The notes beneath the pieces were generated by a model. The model had not been told where the DNA came from and ran no database searches. It was given only the letters and a program-made list of their open reading frames with translations. A program made the translations under genes and the position numbers. This document shows, one piece after another, positions 52,801 through 61,800 of a stretch of 64,000 bases of DNA. The stretch spans positions 1 to 64,000 of the forward strand of contig JAXDKG010000040.1 of the NCBI GenBank assembly GCA_034667225.1, given 5' to 3'. The stretch is from DATMER01 sp034667225 (GTDB lineage Bacteria; Acidobacteriota; Thermoanaerobaculia; Multivoradales; UBA5704). Numbering within the stretch: the stretch's first letter is position 1; each line of letters begins with the position of its first letter.

Positions 52801-55800
52801 CGAGCTGCCGGCGGGCGAGCCGCTGTTCGAGACCATCCTGACGTTCGAGAACTATCCCGTCGAGGATTCGCTGCGCGGCCGGCCCGTCGACCTCGAGGTC
52901 GTCAGCGTCGACATGGCGGAGCGGACGAGCTATCCGTTGTCCGTGGCGGCCGCTCCCGGTGCCAGCCTCATCCTGAGCCTCCTGTACCAGACGGGCCGGT
53001 TCGATCACGCCACCATCTGGCGGGTAGTCTCGCACCTGGAAGTCGCGCTCTCCGACCTCGCCGCGGGGCTCGATCGGAGCCTCTCCGACGTGCGCTTCCT
53101 GAGCGGGGCAGAGAGCTGTCAGGTGCTTCTCGAATGGAACGACACCCATCGCGCCTGCTCCGAGCCGCAGGTCCTGCCGCTGGTGTTCGACGCCCAGGTG
53201 AGGCGGACGCCGGACGCCGTGGCGGCGGTCTGCGGCGAGCGGCAGCTCTCGTACCGCGAGCTCGGCGCCCGCGCCGACCGCATGAGCCTGCGCCTGCAGG
53301 CGCTGGGAGTCGGGCCCGAGGTGCGCGTCGGCGTCTTCAGCCGGCGCTCGCTGGAATGGCTGTGCGCCATTCTCGGCATCTTCAAGGCGGGCGGGGCGTA
53401 CGTGCCGCTCGATCCCGAGAACCCGCAGGACCGCCTGACCATGATCCTGACAGACGCCGATCCGGTCGTGCTCCTGGCCGAACGAGATCTGCTGGACCTC
53501 CTGCCCGAACACGGCGCCCGGCTCATGCCCATCGAGGACGAGCCCGTGGGAGAAGGGGGCGACGAGAACGGACCCGTTCCCAGCAGGGCCCTGCCGAAAT
53601 CCCTGGCCTACGTGATCTACACCTCGGGGTCGACAGGGCGCCCAAAAGGTGCCCTGCTCGAGCAGAGCGGGATGATGAACCACCTCCGTGCCAAGGTCGT
53701 CGAGCTCGATCTCACCGGCGCGGACGCGGTGGCGCAGAACTCGGTCCTGTCGTTCGACATCTCCATCTGGCAGCTCTTCGCCGCGCTCCTGGTCGGCGGT
53801 CGCGTGGAGATCGCCAGCGACGACATCATGCACGATCCCGCCCTGTTGCTCGACTGGACGGAGGAACGGGGGATCACGATCCTCGAGACCGTCCCCTCGC
53901 TGATGCGCCTGTTCCTCGATGAGATCGAGAGCCGCGGTCCGGCCCGGCCGCAGCTGGCCTCCCTGCGCTGGCTGATCCCCAATGGCGAGCCGTTGCCGCC
54001 CGACCTTTGCCAGCGTTGGCTGGAGAGCTATCCCCATGTGTCGCTGATCAACGCCTACGGTCCTACCGAGTGCTCGGACGACGTGACGCACCAGGTCATC
54101 CACCGCCCCCTTGCGGCCGGCACCGTCCGCACGCCCATCGGCCGTCCGCTTCCGAACCTGCGCATCTATGTGCTCGGAGGCGACCTCCGGCCTCTGCCGA
54201 TAGGGACGATCGGTGGGATCTTCGTCGGCGGGGCGGGCATCGGCCGCGGGTATCTCGGCGACCCTGTCAGGACGGCGGCGTCGTTCATCCCGGACCCGTT
54301 CGCGACCAGCCCCGGCGCCCGCCTCTACTGGACAGGGGACAGGGGACGCCACCTGGCGAACGGCGAGCTTGAGTTCCGCGGGCGCGTCGACCACCAGGTG
54401 AAGGTCCGTGGGTTCCGCATCGAGCTGGGGGAGATCGAAGCCGCCCTGCTCCAGCACCCTGCCGTCCGCGAAGCGGTCACCATCGTCTGGGAGAGCGGGC
54501 GCGGCGACAGCCGGCTGGTGGCCTACCTGGTGCCCGCCGAGCAGGACCCCGGGGAGGTGGCCGACCTGCGGGCGGAGACCGCTTCCTGGCAGGCGATCTT
54601 TGACGACGTCTATCGCGATGAGGTGGTGTCCGAGGTCGACTCTGGGATCAACCTCCGGGCCTGGGTCAGCAGCTACACCGGCGGACCGCTGCCCGCGGAG
54701 GAGATCGTCGAATGCTTCGAGGACTCGGTGGAGCGCATCCTGGAGCTGCAGCCGCGGCGGGTGCTCGAGATCGGCTGCGGGACCGGTCTGCTGCTGCTCC
54801 GGATCGCCCCCCAGGTGGAGTCCTACTGCGGCACCGACATCTCCGGCGAGGTGATCGAAAGGCTGTGGCGCCAAGTGGAGGGGAGGCAGCTCCCCGCGGT
54901 CACCCTCCTGCATTGCGCCGGAGACGAGCTCGACACCCTCGAAGCCGGGGTCTACGACACGGTCATCCTCAACGAGGTGGTGCAGTACTTCCCGAGCGTC
55001 GAATATCTGATGCGTGTCATCGAGGCGGCGCTCCGGCGCGTGGCGCCCGGCGGCACGTTCTACATCGGAGACCTGCGCAGCCTGCCGCTGCATGAGGCGT
55101 TCCACACCTCCGTCCAGCTCTACCGGGCCCCCGACGACCTGCCTCTCGCCCAGCTGCGGCAGCGTGCGCAGTGGCACCGGACGCATGACAAGGAGCTGGC
55201 GGTTGACCCCGACCTGTTTCTCGCCCTGCAACAGCGGATGCCGCAGATCGCGGAGGTGAGGATCGAGATCAAGGGCGGCCGCTCACGCAACGAGCTGACC
55301 CGGTTCCGCTACGACGTGGCGCTGCGGATCGGCCCCACGGAGCCGCGCGAGGCCGCGCAGGACTGGACGGACTGGCGCGCCAGCGGGATGACCGTCGCGG
55401 CGCTGCGCGAGCTGCTGGCCGAGACCGAGCCCGACGTCCTGGGGCTCGCGGGAGTGCCGAACGCCCGCGTCGTCGAGGAAATCGCGGCCGTGGAGCTGCT
55501 GCGCAGCGCCGATGGACGGAGCACTGCCCGGGACCTGCGGCAGGCCCTGGCGGAGCGCGGTGAAGGCGGGGCCGTCGAGCCGGCGGACTTCTGGGAGCTC
55601 GGCCGGGAGCTGCCTTACGAAGTCCAGATCTGCTGGTCGGAGGTCGATCCTCTGGGGGCCTGCGATGTGCTGTTGACGAGGCGCGGCAGGGACGCGCGTT
55701 TCGCGCCCCTGCCGCGGCGCAAGGTCGTGGCGCGTCCCTGGTGGCATTACGCCAATGTCACCCGCCACGAGAGCATGGAGGCGCGGCTGGGCCCCGAGCT

Positions 55801-58800
55801 CCGCGCCTTCCTCAAGGGGGTGCTGCCCGACTACATGGTGCCGGCGGTCCTGATGATCCTGCCCTCGCTGCCGCTCAACGCCAATGGCAAGATCGACCGC
55901 AAGGCCCTGCCCTCTCCCGAGGGGGTACGGCCCGACCTGCCCACCGACCTGGTGGCTCCGCAGACGCCGGTGGAGCAGCTCTTGGCGGACCTCTGGTCGA
56001 ACCTGCTCGGGATCGAGAGCGTGGGCATCCATGACAATCTCTTCGAAATCGGCGGCGACTCGATCCTGATCATCCAGCTCGTCTCCCAGGCCAATCAGGC
56101 GGGCCTCCGCCTGACCCCCCGCCAGGTGTACCAGAACCCGACCATCGCCCAGCTCGCCGCGGTGGTGAGCGGCCAGCGGACGGTCCGGCCCGGGCAGGAA
56201 GCCGTCACCGGTCCGGTCCCTCTGGTCCCGGTGCAGCGATGGTTCTTCGAGCAGGATCTCGAGGAGCCGCAGCACTACAACCAGGCCCTGCTGCTGGAGA
56301 CGCTCCCGACCCCGCCCGTCCAGCGCGTCGAGCAGGCCGTGCAGGCTCTGCTCCTGCATCACGACGCCCTGCGCCTCCGCTTCGAACGGTCCGCGTCCGG
56401 CTGGCGGCAGACCGGTCTCGGACCCGATGCGGACGTTCCCTTGATTCTGGTGGATCACTCGGCGCTGCCGCCGGATGCGCATGAGACCGCGCTCGCGGCG
56501 GCCGTCGCACCGGTGCAACGGAGCCTCGATCTGGGGAGGGGGCCCGTGCTGCGGTTCGCCCTGTTCGACCGCGGCGCGCAACGGCCCGGCCGGCTGCTGA
56601 TCGCGATCCACCATCTGGTCGTGGACGGGGTTTCCTGGCGCATCCTGCTCGCGGACCTGGAGACCGCCTTCGGACAGCTCGCGCGCGGCCAGAGCGTCGA
56701 GCTGCCGGCCAAAACCTCCTCCTTCAAGCTGTGGGCGGAACGCTTGGTGGAACATGCGCGCTCACCGGAGCTGGCTGCGGAGCGCGCCTTCTGGTCGGCT
56801 CTGCCGCACCGGGACGTCCCTCTCCCGGTCGATGGCCCGGGCGGCGCGAACACGGTCGGCTCGGAGCGCACCGTGCGTGTCTCGCTGGGAGTGGATGAGA
56901 GCGCGGCGCTGCTCCACGATGTCTACCGGGTGTACCGCACGCAGATCAATGACCTCCTGCTCACCGCACTGACCCAGGCGTTCACCCGTTGGACCGGCGT
57001 GCCCTCCCTGCTCATCCACCTCGAAGGGCACGGGCGCGAGGACCTCTTCGAGGACATCGACCTTTCGCGCACGGTGGGCTGGCTCACCAGCATCTTCCCG
57101 ATCCGCCTCTCTCTCGGCGAGCGCTCCGGCCCGGGGCAGGAGCTGAAGGCGGTCAAGGAGCAGCTGCGTGCCATCCCGCGCCACGGCATCGGCTACGGAG
57201 TGCTGCGGTACCTGGCCGGAGAGGACGGCCTGGCATCCCTGCCGCAGCCGCAGGTGAGCTTCAACTACCTGGGCCAGCTCGACCGGGTGCTCGATCCGTC
57301 CTCGCCGTTCGTGCCCGGCACCGAACCGGCCGGTCCCGGGCAGGCCCCGGTGCAGCGCCGGCCACACCTGCTCGAGATCGATGCCCATGTCGCCGCGGGC
57401 AGGCTGCACTTCAAATGGACCTACAGCGCCAATCTCCACCGCCGGGAGACGGTCGAGCGTCTGGCCCGGGAGACGGCCGAGGCTCTACGCTCTCTGATCG
57501 GGCACTGCCGATCGGCCCAGGCCGGAGGCTTCACCCCTTCCGATTTTCCGCTCGCCCGTCTCGACCAGCCGGGCCTCGACCGCATCGCGGAAGCGATCTC
57601 CGGCATCGAGGACATCTACCGGCTGTCGCCGCTGCAGCAGGGGATGCTCTTCCACGCGCTGCGTGACCCGGAGTCGGACGTCTACTTCCGGCAGCTCCTG
57701 TGCACGCTCCAAGGAGAGCTCGACGCCGAAGGGTTCCTGCAGGCCTGGCAGAGAGCGGCCGACCGCCAGCCGATGCTGCGCACCGCCTTCTTCTGGATGG
57801 GACTGGAGGAACCGGTGCAGGTCGTCGCAAAACGGGCCGAGGTGCATCTGGCGTTCCTCGATTGGAGAGGGGAGCCGCGGGAGCGGCAGCAGGAGCGCCT
57901 GGAGTCGTTCCTCCGCGTCGACCGGGAGCAGGGGTTCGAGCTCGCGCGGGCGCCTCTGATGCGCCTGACGCTGATCCGATTGAGCGACAGCGACCATCAG
58001 CTCGTCTGGAGCTTCCACCACCTGATCCTGGACGGCTGGTCGGTCTCCCGGCTCGTGCGCGACGTCTTCGGCACCTATAACAGCTCGGCCCGAGGCGACG
58101 CTTCCGCGGTTCAGGCGCGGCCGTTCAGCTCCTACATCGCCTGGCTGGACCGGCAGAGCCTCGAAGCTGCCGAGGGCTTCTGGCGTAGCGCGCTGCAGGG
58201 GTTCGAGGCTCCGACCCCGGTATCCGTCGAGCGGGTGCTCGCCGGCGAGGATTCGCAAGGGGAGCAGGAGCTGAGGCTCGGAGCCGCCGAGACCTCTGCC
58301 CTTTATGCCCTGGCGCGCCAGCACCAGATCACGCCGAGCACCCTGGTCCAGGGTGCCTGGGCTCTGCTGCTCAGCCGGTACAGCGGCCTGCGCGACGTGG
58401 TCTTCGGGATCGTCTCGTCCGGCCGGCCGGCGGACCTGCCGACAGTCGACGAGATGATCGGAGTCTTCATCAATACCCTGCCGCTGCGGGTCGCACTGCC
58501 GCCCGAGGCGCCCGTGGCCGCCTGGCTGCGGGAGGTGCAGGCGCGGCAGGTGGAGGTGCGGCAGTACGAATACACCCCGCTCGTTGCCATCCAGGGGTGG
58601 AGCGAGGTACCGCGGGGGCAGGCCCTGTTCGACAGCCTGCTGGTGTTTCAGAACTACCCCCTGGATGCGGCGCTGCGGGAGCAGGCGCAGATTTTGCGGC
58701 TGGGCGACGTCCGCTTCAGCGAACCAACGAACTACCCGATCACGCTGCTCGCCGTCCCCGGCGCCTCCCTGAGCCTCAAGATCTTCTACCACCGCCGGCT

Positions 58801-61800
58801 GTTCGACGCGGCGGCCATCGCCCGCCGGCTGCAGCATCTCGGCGCCTTGCTCCAGGCCCTGCCGGCCCACGCCGAGCAGCGCCTCGAAGATCTCCCGGCG
58901 CTCGCCCCGGCGGAGTGGCATCAGCTCGTTGCGGAGTGGAACGATACGGCACGGTCGCTGCCGAGTGATGCCTGCCTGCACGAGCTGATCGAATCCCAGG
59001 CCGCCCGCACGCCCTGGGCGCTGGCGGTGGTCCGCGGCGGCGAGCGGTTGACCTACCGCGAGCTGGACGCACGCGCCGAGCGGCTGGCCTGTTCTCTGGA
59101 GTCGCTCGGGGTCGGGCCGGAAGTCCGGGTGGGGATCTGCGCCGAGCGCTCTCTGGACATGGTGGTGGGCCTCCTGGCGATCCTCAAGGCGGGCGGCGCC
59201 TACGTGCCGCTCGATCCGGAGTACCCCCGGGAGCGGCTGTGGCACATGGTGGAAGATTCCCGTGCGCCGGTGCTCCTCGTGCAGCGCAAGTGGCTGGAGC
59301 GGCTCCCGGAAGGGGAGGCGAAGATCGTCCTGCTGGATGACGCTCTTGGCCGGCGCGGAGCCGAGGGCACGCGGCCGCGGTCCCGGACGGCTTCGGACAA
59401 TCTGGCCTATGTCATTTACACCTCAGGCTCGACGGGAAAGCCCAAGGGGGCGATGAACTCCCACCGCGCGATCGTCAACCGCCTGGACTGGATGCAGCAT
59501 GCCTATGGCCTCGCCGCCGGCGAGCGGGTCCTGCAGAAGACGCCCTTCAGCTTCGACGTCTCGGTGTGGGAGCTCTTCTGGCCGCTGCTGACCGGGGCCA
59601 CGCTGGTGATGGCGCCGCCGGGAGCGCACCGCGATCCTCGAGCCCTGGTCGAGCTCATCGCCCAGGAGCGGATCTCCACGCTCCACTTCGTTCCCTCGCT
59701 GCTGCGGGCCTTCCTGGAGGTGCCCGGGTTGGAGGCATGCGGCAGCCTGCGGCGGGTGATCTGCAGCGGCGAGGCCCTCCCCTTCGATCTCCAGGAGCGG
59801 TTCTGCGAGCTGCTCCCGGCCGAGCTGCACAACCTCTACGGGCCTACGGAGGCGGCGGTGGACGTCACCTTCTGGCCCTGCCGGTCCGGCCTCTCCCTCG
59901 GCTTCGTGCCGATCGGCCGGCCGATCTCGAACCTCCGGATCCACCTCGCAGACCGCGACCTCCATCCGGCTCCGCTCGGGGCTCCAGGCGAGCTGCTGAT
60001 CGGCGGCCTCGGCCTGGGCCGCGGCTATCTCGGGCGCCCGGATCTCACCGCCGAGAAGTTCGTTCCAGACCCCTGGAGCGAGGAGCCGGGAGCGCGCCTC
60101 TACCGGACGGGCGACCTCAGCCGGCTCCTGCCCGACGGCGTGATCGAGTTCCTCGGCCGCATCGACCATCAGGTGAAGATCCGTGGCTTCCGCATCGAGC
60201 TGGGCGAGGTAGAGGCGGCGCTCGGCGCCTTCCCCGGCATGCGCGGCGCGGTGGTGATGGCGCGCGAGGACTCTCCCAGCGATGCGCGGCTGGTAGCCTA
60301 CCTGCGGGTGGAGGAGGGGAGCGCGATCGATCTCGCGGCGTTGCGCGAGCTCGCCGGGCGCACGTTGCCGGATTTCATGGTGCCCTCCGCGTTCGTGACG
60401 CTTTCGGCCTTCCCCCTGACGCCCAGCGGCAAGATCGATCGACGGGCGCTGCCTGCGCCGGCGCCGCGGCAGAGCCGCGTGAGCCTGGCAGAGGCGGTGC
60501 GCACTCCGACCCAGGAAATCCTCGCCGGTCTCTGGGCTCAGGTCCTCGGTGTCCCGGAGGTCGGTCTCCACGAGGACTTCTTCGAGCTCGGGGGGCATTC
60601 GCTCCTAGCCACCCAGATCGTTTCCCGCGTAAGGCAGGTCTTCGGAGTCGAGCTGCCGCTGCGCGGCCTCTTCGAGAGGCCGACCCTGGCGGCACAGGCC
60701 GAGGCCATCGAGCGCAGGCGCCGCGAGGCGCTGGGCGGCGCCGGCTCGCCGATCCGGCCGGTTCCGCGTGACGGGGATCTGCCGCTGTCCTTCGCCCAGC
60801 AGCGGCTCTGGTTCATCCATCGCCTGGTGGCCGACAACCCCTTCTACAACATGTACACCCGTCTCGGGGTGAGCGGTCCGCTGCAGGTGCCCTCCCTGCG
60901 GCGCGCCTTCTCCGAGATCGTGCGCCGCCACGAAGCCCTGCGGACGACCTTCCGCGTCGTCGAAGGGTTGCCGCGGCAGGTGATCCATCCTCACCTGCAG
61001 CTCACCTTGCCGATCGTCGACCTCGCGGGCCTGCCGGAGCCCTTGCGCGACGCCGAGCTGGCGCAGCTCTCGCTCGCCGAGTCGCGGCGCCCGTTCGACC
61101 TGGAGCGGGGTCCCCTGGTGCGCGTGACCCTGGCGCGCCTCGGCGAGGAAGAGCATGCCCTGATGCTCAACGTGCACCATATCGTGGCGGACGGCTGGTC
61201 GATCGGGATCTTCGGCCGCGAGCTTTCGGTCCTCTATGGAGCGTTCGCGCAAGGGCAGCCTTCGCCCCTCCCCGAGCTGCCGGTCCAATACGCCGATTTC
61301 GCGGTCTGGCAACGGGACTGGCTCAGCGGCGAAGTGGAAGGGCAGCTAGCCTACTGGGTGCGGAAGCTCGAGGATGGTCCGAAGGTCCTCGACCTGCCAA
61401 CCGACCGCCCGCGGCCCAGCATCGAATCGTTCCGCGGCGGGTGGCTGCCTCTCGTCCTGCCGGCCCCGCTCGGCGAGGCTCTGCGCAGCTTCAGCCGCGG
61501 GCAGCGGGCGACCCTCGCCATGACGACGCTCGCCGGGTTCGACACCCTGCTGTCGCGCTACTCGGGACAGCAGGACCTGCTGGTCGGCTCCGCCAGCGCC
61601 AACCGCAACCGGGAGGAGATCGAAGATCTGATCGGGTTCTTCGTCAACCTCCTGGCGCTGCGGGCAGATCTCGCGGCGGCTCCCACCTTCGGACGGCTGG
61701 TCGGCCAGATCCGCGAGACGTCCCTGGACGCCTACTCTCACCAGGACGTCCCCTTCGAGAGGGTGGTGGAGAGCCTGCACCTCGAGCGCGACCTCAGCCG

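Noticed and set aside
51589..53922. A 777-residue plus-strand frame inside NRPS2
   Set aside because: It is in a different frame from the C3 and A3 motifs and has the Arg/Pro/Gly-rich composition of a shadow frame.
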